Part shown: piece after piece, positions 33,544 through 43,151 of the stretch
Layout of the letters: every line of letters begins with the position of its first letter
Position numbering within the stretch: position 1 is the first letter of the stretch
From: Sphingobacteriaceae bacterium
Lineage (GTDB): Bacteria; Bacteroidota; Bacteroidia; B-17B0; Aurantibacillaceae
NCBI GenBank assembly: GCA_947480015.1
Contig: CANKBS010000026.1
Span: 1-51,414 of the forward strand
DNA: 51,414 bases
Direction of reading: 5' to 3'
Program-made: the position numbers and the translations under genes
The notes under the pieces: model-generated
Database searches by the model: none
The model's input: only the letters and a program-made list of their open reading frames with translations
What the model was told of the DNA's origin: nothing

Positions 33544-35547
33544 ATGATGATAACAGCTGAATCGCCGGTTAAATTTGACAGAAAAAAACTAAAGGATACA
33601 AGTCTTTTGGAACTTTACACCAACTTGCTCCGACCTCGCATGATTGAAGAGAAAATGCTTTTGCTTTTACGTCAAGGCAAAATTTCGAAATGGTTTAGTG
33701 GCATTGGCCAAGAAGCTATTTCGGTTGGTGTGGCGTCTGCCTTGGATAAAGATGAATATATTTTACCGATGCACCGGAACTTGGGTATATTCACAACCCG
33801 CAAAATTCCACTCAACCGTTTGTTCTCCCAGTTTCAGGGTAAGCCGGGTGGCTTTACACAAGGCCGTGATCGTTCTTTTCATTTTGGCACCAATGAATAT
33901 AAAATCGTTGGAATGATTTCTCATTTGGGTCCGCAAATGGGTGTAGCCGATGGTATAGCCTTGGCGAGCAAATTAAAAAAAGACAAAAAAGTAACGGTTG
34001 TGTTTAGTGGCGACGGAGGAGCCAGTGAAGGTGATTTTCATGAAAGCATTAATACCGCTGCTGTTTGGAATTTGCCGGTGATTTTTATTATTGAAAATAA
34101 CGGTTATGGTTTAAGCACACCCAGCAACGAACAATTTAAATGCAAATCCTTTGCCGATAAGGCCATTGGTTATGGTATAGAAGGCATTTCAATTGATGGC
34201 AATAATATTTTAAAAGTTTACGAAACCATAAAAAATCTGGCTGAAGATTTGCGCGAACATCCGCGTCCGGTTTTAGTTGAATGCGTAACCTTTCGGATGC
34301 GTGGACACGAGGAAGCCAGTGGCACCAAATACGTACCAAAGGAATTATTTGAAATTTGGGGAAGAAAAGATCCGGTGGCAACTTTCGAAAAGTACTTAAT
34401 AGATGAAGGGGTGTTAACCGAGGAGATGATTGAAAATTCTCGTTCTGAAATTAAACATGAGATCGAAGCGGGTTTAGAAATAGCCTTTGCAGAAGAAAAT
34501 CCCAAACCCGACACTCAAAAAGAACTGCGTGAATTATTTAAACCATTCGAACTTTCGGTTTCAAATTCTTCTTCCGGCAAAAAAACCAACATGCGCTTAA
34601 TTGATGCCATTAGCAATGGTATGAAACAGGCCATGGAACGCCACCCGAACCTGGTGTTAATGGGACAAGATATAGCAGATTATGGAGGCGTATTTAAAAT
34701 CACCGAAGGTTTTGTAGACTTGTTTGGAAAAGAACGCGTAAGAAATACCCCGCTTTGTGAGAGTGCTATTTTAGGCAGTGGTTTCGGACTTTCTATTAAT
34801 GGATACAAAGCCATGGTAGAAATGCAGTTTGCCGATTTTGTAACGGAGGGTATGACTCAAATTATAAATAATTTAGCCAAGAGTCATTACCGTTGGGGAC
34901 AAAACGCCGATGTGGTGGTGCGTATGCCAACAGGAGCGGGCGTGGCAGCCGGACCCTTTCACAGTCAAAGTAACGAAGCCTGGTTTTTTAAAACACCGGG
35001 ATTAAAAATTGCATATCCGGCATTTCCCGAAGATGCAAAAGGATTGTTGTTAAGTGCATTTGAAGATCCGAATCCGGTGATGTATTTTGAACACAAAGCT
35101 TTATACCGCAGTATTAGTGAAGATGTGAGCGATGACTATTTTACCATACCATTTGGGAAAGCACGATTGGTGAAAGAAGGAAACGCAGTTACGATTGTGA
35201 CTTATGGTTTAGCGGTGCATTGGTCATTAGAAATTTTAGCAGCACATCCCGACATAGATGCCGATCTGATCGATCTGAGAACATTAGCGCCGCTTGATAT
35301 AGAGGCGATTTATACGTCGGTTAAAAAAACAGGAAGAGTGATTGTGTTTCATGAAGATACCTTAACAGGTGGCATTGCCGGAGAGATCGCTTCCTTGATT
35401 ACTGAAAATTGTTTTGAATATCTGGATGCGCCTGTAATGCGTGAAGGCAGTCTGGATACCCCTGTACCCATGAATGTGGATCTGGAACATAACTTTTTAC
35501 CCCAACAACGTTTCAAAGAAAAATTATTAAAACTTTTGAATTACTAA
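33544..35547 (+). CDS. Fused alpha-beta E1 of a branched-chain 2-oxoacid dehydrogenase
   Basis: Protein of 667 aa joining both E1 subunits. Residues about 18-320 are E1 alpha, with the thiamine diphosphate motif GDGGASEGDFHE near 157 ending in IENNGYG, and MRGHEEASGT. Residues about 348-667 are E1 beta, with QDIADYGGVFK, PLCESAILGSGFG, FADFV and GEIASLI. The complex decarboxylates branched-chain 2-oxoacids (or, less likely, pyruvate) and passes the acyl group to lipoylated E2. Fused E1 proteins are standard in Bacteroidota. E2 and E3 are absent here. With the methylcrotonyl-type carboxylase at 27943 it suggests leucine/isovalerate catabolism. The second ATG at 33547 is an equal start option. 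Confidence 0.9.
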   Translation: MMITAESPVKFDRKKLKDTSLLELYTNLLRPRMIEEKMLLLLRQGKISKWFSGIGQEAISVGVASALDKDEYILPMHRNLGIFTTRKIPLNRLFSQFQGKPGGFTQGRDRSFHFGTNEYKIVGMISHLGPQMGVADGIALASKLKKDKKVTVVFSGDGGASEGDFHESINTAAVWNLPVIFIIENNGYGLSTPSNEQFKCKSFADKAIGYGIEGISIDGNNILKVYETIKNLAEDLREHPRPVLVECVTFRMRGHEEASGTKYVPKELFEIWGRKDPVATFEKYLIDEGVLTEEMIENSRSEIKHEIEAGLEIAFAEENPKPDTQKELRELFKPFELSVSNSSSGKKTNMRLIDAISNGMKQAMERHPNLVLMGQDIADYGGVFKITEGFVDLFGKERVRNTPLCESAILGSGFGLSINGYKAMVEMQFADFVTEGMTQIINNLAKSHYRWGQNADVVVRMPTGAGVAAGPFHSQSNEAWFFKTPGLKIAYPAFPEDAKGLLLSAFEDPNPVMYFEHKALYRSISEDVSDDYFTIPFGKARLVKEGNAVTIVTYGLAVHWSLEILAAHPDIDADLIDLRTLAPLDIEAIYTSVKKTGRVIVFHEDTLTGGIAGEIASLITENCFEYLDAPVMREGSLDTPVPMNVDLEHNFLPQQRFKEKLLKLLNY

Positions 35548-35550
35548 AAA

Positions 35551-36576
35551 ATGGCATTTATAGATCTGAGAAGTGATACGGTTACAAAGCCCGGTAAGGC
35601 CATGTTAGAAGCCATGTTCAGCGCACCCGTTGGCGATGATGTGTTTAGTGAAGACCCAACAATTACAGAACTTGAGGTATATGCCGCAAAACTGTTTGGG
35701 AAAGAAGCAGCCTTGTTTTGTCCGAGTGGCACCATGACCAATCAAATAGCCATTAAGGCGCACACAGAGCCCGGCAATGAGGTGATATGCGATGTGAATT
35801 CACATATCTATAATTACGAAGGTGGAGGGATCTCTTTTAATTCGGGTGTACAGGCAAAATTATTACAGGGTCAAGAAGGTCGCTTATCAGCTGAATTAAT
35901 TGAACCTGCTATTAATGGTGATTTCGATTGGTTGACAAACACCCGTTTGGTGAGTCTCGAAAATACCGTAAACAGGGCCGGTGGAAGTTATTATACGCTG
36001 GCACAAATAAAACCAATTCATGCTTTATGCCAGGCAAAAAATCTGAAATTGCATTTGGATGGTGCCCGTATCTTTAATGCCCTCACCGAATCGGGTGAAA
36101 GTACTTTGGAAACCGGAAAGTATTTTGATTCCATATCCATTTGTTTATCAAAGGGACTAGGAGCTCCGGTAGGCTCATTATTACTGGGTGATAAGGAATT
36201 TATTAAAAAAGCCCGACGGATACGTAAGGTATTTGGCGGAGGAATGCGTCAGGCCGGCTTTTTAGCTGCTGCCGGTTTGTATGCATTAAAACATAATGTT
36301 GAACGATTAAAAGAAGATCATTTACGGGCTAAAAAACTGGAGGCTTGTTTACTTGCATTGCCCTATGTTGAATCGGTATTACCGGTTTATACCAATATTG
36401 TGATTTTTAATCTGAAAAAAGAAGTCATTAGCGGCGAAGATTTTGAGAAAAAACTAAGAGAAAAAAATATTAAAATTTCGGCCTTTGGCAAACAAACCAT
36501 TCGCATGGTAACGCATCTCGATTTTACCGAAGACATGCTGGAAACCAGTCTGAATGTGCTTAAGAGCCTTGTATAA
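35551..36576 (+). CDS. ltaE: Low-specificity threonine aldolase
   Basis: Protein of 341 aa, usual length. DLRSDTVTKPGKAM at the start and PVGDDVFSEDPT are the family opening; DVNSHIYNYEGGG and LHLDGARIFNA follow. The PLP-binding Lys is in SICLSKGLGAPVG, and RIRKVFGGGMRQAG is a further conserved block. It splits L-threonine or allo-threonine into glycine and acetaldehyde. It begins 3 bases after the E1 stop codon, so the two are probably cotranscribed, both in amino-acid breakdown. Confidence 0.94.
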   Translation: MAFIDLRSDTVTKPGKAMLEAMFSAPVGDDVFSEDPTITELEVYAAKLFGKEAALFCPSGTMTNQIAIKAHTEPGNEVICDVNSHIYNYEGGGISFNSGVQAKLLQGQEGRLSAELIEPAINGDFDWLTNTRLVSLENTVNRAGGSYYTLAQIKPIHALCQAKNLKLHLDGARIFNALTESGESTLETGKYFDSISICLSKGLGAPVGSLLLGDKEFIKKARRIRKVFGGGMRQAGFLAAAGLYALKHNVERLKEDHLRAKKLEACLLALPYVESVLPVYTNIVIFNLKKEVISGEDFEKKLREKNIKISAFGKQTIRMVTHLDFTEDMLETSLNVLKSLV

Positions 36577-36581
36577 ATTTA

Positions 36582-36589
36582 TAAATTTG
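36582..36589 (+). promoter_or_regulatory. -7 promoter element of dnaG
   Basis: TAAATTTG is an exact -7 match, 24 bases before the TTG start. No TTTG is found at the standard -33 distance, so the call rests on one element. Confidence 0.45.
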
Positions 36590-36613
36590 CACCTTTAAGA
36601 GAACGTAAACACT

Positions 36614-38605
36614 TTGATACCTAGAAACACCGTTGATAAGATCATTGAAACTGCTCATGTAGAAGAGGTGGTAGGGGAATTTATTACCTTAAAAAAACGG
36701 GGTGCTAATTTACTCGGACTCTGTCCCTTTCACGGAGAGAAAACACCTTCCTTTACAGTATCACCCGTTAAGGGTATTTACAAATGTTTTGGATGTGGTA
36801 AGGCAGGTAATTCGGTGAATTTTGTGATGGATCATTTACAACTCAGTTATCCTGAGGCTTTAAAATGGTTAGCCAAAAAATACAATATTGAAGTTGTTGA
36901 AAGGGAGATAACGCCGGAAGAACGCGAGCAGCAGACCGAGCGCGCGAGTATGCTCATTGTGATGCAATATGCACAGCGTTATTTTACCGAAACGATGATG
37001 AGTACCGATGAGGGAAAATCTATTGGTTTGGGTTATTTTAAAGAGCGCTCTTTACGGGATGATATTATTCAGAAATTTCAACTGGGTTATAGTTTAGAAG
37101 AACGTAATGCCTTTACCATTGCTGCTGTAAAAGGTGGATACATGCCAAAGTACTTAGCCAAAACCGGCATGAGTATTTTGAGTAACCGTTATGTAGAGGG
37201 AAAAGAAATAACGCAGTCGGATTTATTTGACCGTTACGCCGGCCGTGTGATGTTTCCTATCCAGGATGACGGTGGTCGCGTGGTGGCCTTTGGTGGACGG
37301 ACCTTAAGCAGTGATAAAAAAACGGCCAAGTATATCAATAGTCCCGAAACTGAGATCTACAACAAGAGTAAAATTTTGTATGGATTATGGTTGGGGAAAA
37401 AAGCCATACAGGATAAGGACAGTTGTTATTTGGTAGAAGGCTACATGGACGTTATAGCCATGCATCAAGCCGGCATTGAAAACGTAGTGGCTTCCAGTGG
37501 AACTTCCTTAACGGTCGATCAGATTAAATCCATTCATCGTTTCACCAAAAACATTGTGGTGCTTTATGATGGTGATGAAGCAGGACAGAAGGCCAGTAAC
37601 CGCGCCATTCCCTTATTATTAGAAGAGGGCATGAATGTGAAGTTGTTGCAGTTTCCAGCCAATGACGATCCCGATTCATACAGCAGAAAAGTTACCATAC
37701 AGGAATTTCAGGATTATATTGAAAATAATGTTACTGACTTTTTATATTTTAAAGCAAAAAAATTAAAGAACGAAACCAAAAACGACCCCATTAAACGAGC
37801 GGGCGTAATTAAGGATATCGTTGAAAACATTGCTGTAATTCCCGATAACATTATTCGCAGTATTTATGTGAAGGAATGTTCTCACATCATGGAGATGGAG
37901 GAATCGGTGTTGCAGCAGGAGGTGAATAAGATCCGCCGGAAAACACAGTCCAAAGGAACTTCCGGAACATCGACTTATTCTGAACAAGCTCCAACAGCTC
38001 CACCTGAGAATTTTGAACTGATTGAAACCGAAACTCAGGAAAAGGAAAATTTTCTTTTTGATTCGGAAGAGCGGGAGTTGTTGCGGATTATGCTTACGCA
38101 CGGGAAGGCACTGATAACAATAGATGCGGAGGATGAAGACGATACATCACATGAACTCGAAATCACATTGGGCGAATTTGTATTATTTGAATTATGGCGT
38201 GATGAAATAGGTTTTGAAAATCCGATCCATCAAACGGTTTTAGATGAATATGTGAAAGAAGTATCGAATCAGCGTTTGCCTGATATTCAATATTTTTCAG
38301 CTTCACAAAATCCATTGGTGAGTAGTTTTGTGATCAATAACATCATCAGTAATTACGAACTAAGCAGCAAATGGGCACATTTTGGTGTGCATGTGAATCA
38401 GGAGATCAATAATATTAAAAAAGGCACGCAGCATTTGTTATACAGTTTAAAAGAAAAGAAATTACATTCTTATATTTCCGAAAAACAAGAACTGCTCAAA
38501 ACCGCTAAGGACGAGGAGATAGAGGCCATACAAAAAGAGATCATGCATTTAACCCAATTAAAAAGTCGGGTAAATAAGTTGCTGGGAAGAATTATTGTAA
38601 AATAA
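36614..38605 (+). CDS. dnaG: DNA primase DnaG
   Basis: Protein of 663 aa from a TTG start; the next residues IPRNTVDKIIETAHVEEVVG are the normal family N-terminus, so the rare start is trusted. The zinc-binding domain (about 35-65) has CPFHGEKTPSF and CFGCGKAGN. The RNA polymerase core has GGRTLSSDKKTAKYINSPET and the TOPRIM region has LVEGYMDVIAMHQAG and VVLYDGDEAGQKA. An acidic linker near 455-480 leads to the C-terminal helicase-binding domain. It makes primers for replication. Use of TTG may hold expression low. Confidence 0.95.
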   Translation: MIPRNTVDKIIETAHVEEVVGEFITLKKRGANLLGLCPFHGEKTPSFTVSPVKGIYKCFGCGKAGNSVNFVMDHLQLSYPEALKWLAKKYNIEVVEREITPEEREQQTERASMLIVMQYAQRYFTETMMSTDEGKSIGLGYFKERSLRDDIIQKFQLGYSLEERNAFTIAAVKGGYMPKYLAKTGMSILSNRYVEGKEITQSDLFDRYAGRVMFPIQDDGGRVVAFGGRTLSSDKKTAKYINSPETEIYNKSKILYGLWLGKKAIQDKDSCYLVEGYMDVIAMHQAGIENVVASSGTSLTVDQIKSIHRFTKNIVVLYDGDEAGQKASNRAIPLLLEEGMNVKLLQFPANDDPDSYSRKVTIQEFQDYIENNVTDFLYFKAKKLKNETKNDPIKRAGVIKDIVENIAVIPDNIIRSIYVKECSHIMEMEESVLQQEVNKIRRKTQSKGTSGTSTYSEQAPTAPPENFELIETETQEKENFLFDSEERELLRIMLTHGKALITIDAEDEDDTSHELEITLGEFVLFELWRDEIGFENPIHQTVLDEYVKEVSNQRLPDIQYFSASQNPLVSSFVINNIISNYELSSKWAHFGVHVNQEINNIKKGTQHLLYSLKEKKLHSYISEKQELLKTAKDEEIEAIQKEIMHLTQLKSRVNKLLGRIIVK

Positions 38606-38721
38606 TACTTGACATTTCATTGTATTCTGACAAATGCACAATCAGCACAAACTGCGGCAACACAGTGCATCAAACAAAACACTCAAAATAAATTCTGATT
38701 AAAAGGCGAAGGAATTAAAAG

Positions 38722-39471
<750 letters not shown>

Positions 39472-39540
39472 TTAGAACACGAAGGTATTATTTTTCGCGG
39501 AAGCTCTTTTGCTTTTGACCTGAATTTTAAAAAATAAGTT

Positions 39541-39573
39541 CAAAAAAAATCCCGACTAATTTAGTCGGGATTT
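39541..39573 (-). terminator. Terminator of tsf
   Basis: An almost perfect palindrome, AAATCCCGACTAA facing TTAGTCGGGATTT, lies 6 bases past the tsf stop; on the minus strand it is followed by eight T. Confidence 0.9.
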
Positions 39574-39578
39574 ACATG

Positions 39579-40403
39579 TTATGATAAGGAGTAACGTTTA
39601 AGGGCCGAAACCGTTAAATCTTTTTCAACGCCTTGTAAGAACTGGCGAACAGTCATTTTGTTATCGATAAAGTACTCTTGATTTAATAAAGTAGAATCTT
39701 TATAGAATTTATTTAATTTACCTTGAGCAATTTTCTCAACCATTTCTTCCGGTTTACCTTCAGCACGTGTTGTTTCGCGGGCAATGTCCAATTCGCGGTC
39801 GATAACGGTTTTATCCACATCGTCTTTATCAATAGCTACTGGAGCCATTGCTGCTGCTTGCATCGCAATGTTTTTGGCTACTTCTGCAGACACTTGTTTA
39901 TTAAAACCAATGGCAACTGCTAAGCGGTTACCCGGGTGAATGTATCCAACCACTTGTTCAGCGTTAACAAGGTTATAATAACCGATGTCAATTTTTTCGC
40001 CAATTTTACCAACTTGTTCCATGAATTTATCGGCAATTGAAATTTGTCCGTTATAAGGCAAAGCTTTTAATTCGTCGATAGAAGCCGGTTTTTTATCAAG
40101 GGCAACCCCTGCAACCGTTTCAGCGAATTCAATGAATTCAGCATTTTTTGCTACGAAGTCGGTTTCACAGTTTACACTGATCACAACACCTGTTTTGTTA
40201 TCAGCACTTGTTTTAGCAAGTACCACACCTTCTTTAGCATCACGGTCGGCACGATTAGCGGCAACTTTAGCGCCTTTTTTACGAAGAAAATCCACAGCGG
40301 CTTCAAAATCGCCGTTGCTTTCTTCTAATGCTTTTTTACAATCCATCATGCCGGCACCTGTTTGCTGGCGTAATTTATTTACTTCTGCTGCTGTAATAGC
40401 CAT
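39579..40403 (-). CDS. tsf: Elongation factor Ts
   Basis: Protein of 274 aa. The UBA-like start (AAEVNKLRQQTGAGMMDCKKA) is followed by the dimer core with VVISVNCETDFVAKN and VGYIHPGNRLAVAIG. EF-Ts exchanges GDP on EF-Tu. The coiled-coil is of normal size. The gene follows rpsB with a hairpin between, and ends at its own terminator. Confidence 0.97.
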   Translation of the reverse strand: MAITAAEVNKLRQQTGAGMMDCKKALEESNGDFEAAVDFLRKKGAKVAANRADRDAKEGVVLAKTSADNKTGVVISVNCETDFVAKNAEFIEFAETVAGVALDKKPASIDELKALPYNGQISIADKFMEQVGKIGEKIDIGYYNLVNAEQVVGYIHPGNRLAVAIGFNKQVSAEVAKNIAMQAAAMAPVAIDKDDVDKTVIDRELDIARETTRAEGKPEEMVEKIAQGKLNKFYKDSTLLNQEYFIDNKMTVRQFLQGVEKDLTVSALKRYSLS

Positions 40404-40479
40404 TTTATTTAATTTATGAGTTAATGTTAATTTTTGAAATTTTTTGTTTTGGGCTGCTAGTTTTAATCTAATTAATCCA

Positions 40480-40513
40480 AAAAAAACGGTCAGCCTGTTG
40501 CCAGAATGACCGC
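40480..40513 (-). terminator. Hairpin between rpsB and tsf
   Basis: On the minus strand, GCGGTCA pairs with TGACCG around an inner CTG GCAA CAG stem, and eight T follow. It looks like an intrinsic terminator or attenuator setting the ratio of ribosomal protein S2 to EF-Ts. Confidence 0.78.
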
Positions 40514-40534
40514 TATTAAATAAACTTATTAAAA

Positions 40535-41389
40535 TTATTTTTTTGCTGCCACTCTACGACGTGGTTTTTTAGCGCCACCTTTGTCTTCTTCTTCGTCTTC
40601 TTTAGCACCTTTAATGGTTGCGCCTGCTGCTAATTCTTCAGCTTCAGATGCGCTTAATTCTTTGGTGTCGTTTTCTTCAGCACTTGCTTCTTTATCCATT
40701 TTGCGATCAGATAAACCTTCTTTCACTGCATTCACCATTAATTCGATGATGTAAGCGATTGAAGTTGAAGCATCATCATTTGCAGGAACTGCGAAGTCAA
40801 CTAAATTTGGATTTGAGTTGGTATCAACAATTGCAAAGGTTGGGATGTTTAAACGTTTTGCTTCTGCAACGGCAATGTGTTCTTTGGTGATATCAACAAT
40901 GAACAATGCGGCAGGTAAACGCGTAAGATCGGAGATGGAACCAAACTGAGTTTCTAATTTTGCACGCTCGCGTGAAAATTGTAAACGTTCACGTTTAGAA
41001 ACGTTACTGAAAGTACCATCAGCAAACATTTTGTCAATCTGACTCATACGACGAACCGATTTACGGATCGTAGCAAAGTTAGTCAACATACCACCTGGCC
41101 AACGCTCGGTTACATAGGGCATGTTTACAGTTTTTACTTTTTCAGCAACAATATCTTTTGCTTGTTTTTTAGTAGCAACGAATAAAACTTTGCGACCAGA
41201 ACGGGCGATTTGTTTTAGAGCATCTGCTGCTTCATCAATTTTAGCAACGGTTTTGTTAAGGTCGATAATATGAATTCCGTTTTTTTCGGCATAAATATAA
41301 GGAGCCATTGCCGGATTCCATTTGCTTTTAAGGTGACCAAAGTGTGCACCTGATTCAAGTAATTCGTTAAATGATGTTCTTGCTGACAT
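40535..41389 (-). CDS. rpsB: Ribosomal protein uS2
   Basis: Protein of 284 aa. Core (about 1-225): ELLESGAHFGHLKSKWNPAM, IYAEKNGIHIIDL, VTERWPGGMLTNFATIRKS and IVDTNSNPNLVDFAVPAND. A C-terminal extension of about 55 residues is first acidic (Glu/Asp/Ala-rich), then strongly basic (PRRRVAAKK), beyond the E. coli length of 241. uS2 binds the 30S platform late in assembly. Part of the rplM-rpsI-rpsB-tsf operon. Confidence 0.97.
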   Translation of the reverse strand: MSARTSFNELLESGAHFGHLKSKWNPAMAPYIYAEKNGIHIIDLNKTVAKIDEAADALKQIARSGRKVLFVATKKQAKDIVAEKVKTVNMPYVTERWPGGMLTNFATIRKSVRRMSQIDKMFADGTFSNVSKRERLQFSRERAKLETQFGSISDLTRLPAALFIVDITKEHIAVAEAKRLNIPTFAIVDTNSNPNLVDFAVPANDDASTSIAYIIELMVNAVKEGLSDRKMDKEASAEENDTKELSASEAEELAAGATIKGAKEDEEEDKGGAKKPRRRVAAKK

Positions 41390-41422
41390 TTTTTATGTTC
41401 TCTTTCTTTTAATGATCTAATA

Positions 41423-41809
41423 TTAACGTTTGCTGAATTGGAAACGAGCACGTGCTTTTTTCTGACCGAATTTTTTACGTTCAACCATACGTGGATCGCG
41501 GGTAATTAAGCCTGCTGCGCGTAAATCTTTTTTAAGATCGGCGTTCATTTCAACCAAAGCTTTAGCAATAGCCAAACGGATAGCCTGAGCTTGACCGGTA
41601 ATGCCACCACCAGCAACATTTACTTTAACGTCATAAGCTTCTACAAGCTTAGAAACCATTAAAGACTGAGTTACATAATAATGTAAAGTTGGGGTCTTGA
41701 AATATTCTTTGTAATCTCTTCCGTTTACTACGATGTTACCGGTGCCAGGTGTTACATATGCACGAGCAACTGAAGTTTTTCTGCGGCCAGATGTGTTAAC
41801 TACTTCCAT
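41423..41809 (-). CDS. rpsI: Ribosomal protein uS9
   Basis: Protein of 128 aa; TSGRRKTSVARAYVTPG, VAGGGITGQAQAIRLA and the basic tail KKARARFQFSKR, which reaches the P-site tRNA, identify it. It follows rplM by 13 bases, the nearly universal rplM-rpsI pair. Confidence 0.97.
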   Translation of the reverse strand: MEVVNTSGRRKTSVARAYVTPGTGNIVVNGRDYKEYFKTPTLHYYVTQSLMVSKLVEAYDVKVNVAGGGITGQAQAIRLAIAKALVEMNADLKKDLRAAGLITRDPRMVERKKFGQKKARARFQFSKR

Positions 41810-41822
41810 TTAATTTTATTAA

Positions 41823-42278
41823 TTATTTAATTTTACTTAAATCTACTTTTTTTGGTTGTTGTGCCTCATGTCCGTGCTCTGAACCAGCAAAAATACGGAT
41901 GTTGGTGTTTAAGGTTCTACCTAAACGACCTTTTGGCAACATACCATGGATGGCATGTGTTAAAATCTCTTCCGGTTTCTTAGCCAAAAGATCTTTTGGA
42001 GTAGTAAAACGTTGACCACCTTGGTAGCCGGTATATCTTACATATTCCTTATCTGTTAATTTTTTGCCTGTAAAACGAACCTTTTCGGCGTTAATGATAA
42101 TCACATTACTGCCTGCATCTGCATGCGGGGTGTAACTTGGTTTGTGTTTACCGCGAAGTAACATGGCTACTTTCGAAGCTAAACGTCCAACTACTTCATT
42201 TTCAGCATCAACGAGCAACCACTCTTTATTAGCAGTAGCCTTGTTGGCAAATTTTGTTTTATAACTTAATGCGTCCAC
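41823..42278 (-). CDS. rplM: Ribosomal protein uL13
   Basis: Protein of 151 aa from a GTG start (minus strand, 42278); MDALSYKTKFANKATANKEW is the usual Bacteroidota N-terminus, so the GTG is accepted. VDAENEVVGRLASKVAMLLR, DNVIIINAEKVRFTGKK-like (SNVIIINAEKVRFTGKK) and HGMLPKGRLGR are conserved. It is an early-assembly 50S protein. First gene of the operon, with an excellent promoter. Confidence 0.97.
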   Translation of the reverse strand: MDALSYKTKFANKATANKEWLLVDAENEVVGRLASKVAMLLRGKHKPSYTPHADAGSNVIIINAEKVRFTGKKLTDKEYVRYTGYQGGQRFTTPKDLLAKKPEEILTHAIHGMLPKGRLGRTLNTNIRIFAGSEHGHEAQQPKKVDLSKIK

Positions 42279-42316
42279 TTTGTAAAATTTTAGTCTTTTC
42301 CCTAATTTAGGGGGTG

Positions 42317-42347
42317 CAAATGTATGAAGTTTTTTTTATTGCGCAAA
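42317..42347 (-). promoter_or_regulatory. Promoter of the rplM-rpsI-rpsB-tsf operon
   Basis: On the minus strand: TTTG, 19 bases, TACATTTG, matching the Bacteroidota consensus exactly at both elements. It overlaps no gene, and the predicted leader is about 35 bases. Confidence 0.78.
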
Positions 42348-42391
42348 ACTTTTTTGAAAAAAGGCCGGAGTTTTTCAACATTTTATTAGTT

Positions 42392-43150
42392 TCAGAAGAT
42401 GTTTTCTGCATTTTGCGAGGTTATATTTGCCACTTTTTCCATGGGAAGCTCCTTTATCAGGGCAATTTTTTTGGCAACTTCCATAATATAGGAAGGTTCA
42501 TTTCTTTTTCCTCTGAATGGCACCGGGGCTAAATAAGGGGCATCGGTCTCCAAAACCAGGTGTTCGAGGTCAATTTGCCTTACAACCTCATCCAGTCCAG
42601 AGTTTTTGAAGGTTACAACCCCTCCAACACCCAATTTAAAATCACCTAAACCTATAATTTGACGAGCTTGTTCTAGATTACCCGAAAAACAGTGAAAGAT
42701 GGCTTTTGGGAGTTTGTTAAAACTCTTTAGTAGGTCAAAAATGACATCAAAAGCATCCCTGCAATGAATCACGATGGTGTAATTATAATCGAGTGCCCAC
42801 TGAATTTGGGTTTTAAAGGCAGTTTTTTGTTCTTCAATAAAAGTCTTGTCCCAATATAAATCGATACCTATTTCGCCAATGGCCGCAAATTTGCGTTGTT
42901 TGAGCCAAGACTCCATGATGTTTAATTCGGCTACATAGTTTTCTTTCACCGAACAGGGGTGCAATCCCATCATGGCAAAACAGTTGTCTGGAAATTGTTT
43001 TTCGAGAGCAAGCATGCCTTGTATGGAACTTGAATCGATGTTAGGCAAGTAAAATTTTTTTACGCCGTTATGAATGGCTTTCTCAATAAGTGCGGTTCTA
43101 TCGGACTCAAATTCTTCGGCATATAAATGCGTGTGTGTATCTATTAGCAT
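42392..43150 (-). CDS. TatD-family metal-dependent DNase
   Basis: Protein of 252 aa. Metal-binding residues of the amidohydrolase-like barrel appear in order: LIDTHTHLY (two His), AAIGEIGIDLYW (Glu), IVIHCRDA (His), IFHCFSGN (His) and LETDAPYLAPVPFRG (Asp). TatD-type enzymes are 3'-5' DNases or hydrolases involved in DNA repair and quality control. Its start is 1 base from the tetR stop, so both genes share the regulated tetR promoter. Confidence 0.92.
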   Translation of the reverse strand: MLIDTHTHLYAEEFESDRTALIEKAIHNGVKKFYLPNIDSSSIQGMLALEKQFPDNCFAMMGLHPCSVKENYVAELNIMESWLKQRKFAAIGEIGIDLYWDKTFIEEQKTAFKTQIQWALDYNYTIVIHCRDAFDVIFDLLKSFNKLPKAIFHCFSGNLEQARQIIGLGDFKLGVGGVVTFKNSGLDEVVRQIDLEHLVLETDAPYLAPVPFRGKRNEPSYIMEVAKKIALIKELPMEKVANITSQNAENIF

Positions 43151-43151
43151 G

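Noticed and set aside
33544-35547. E1 alpha-beta joined by an error
   Set aside because: Fused E1 is normal in Bacteroidota and the linker keeps the frame without unusual sequence.
42314-42532. Plus-strand frame opposite tatD and the rplM promoter
   Set aside because: Antisense to a clear tatD gene, no family likeness; it only mirrors the coding strand.
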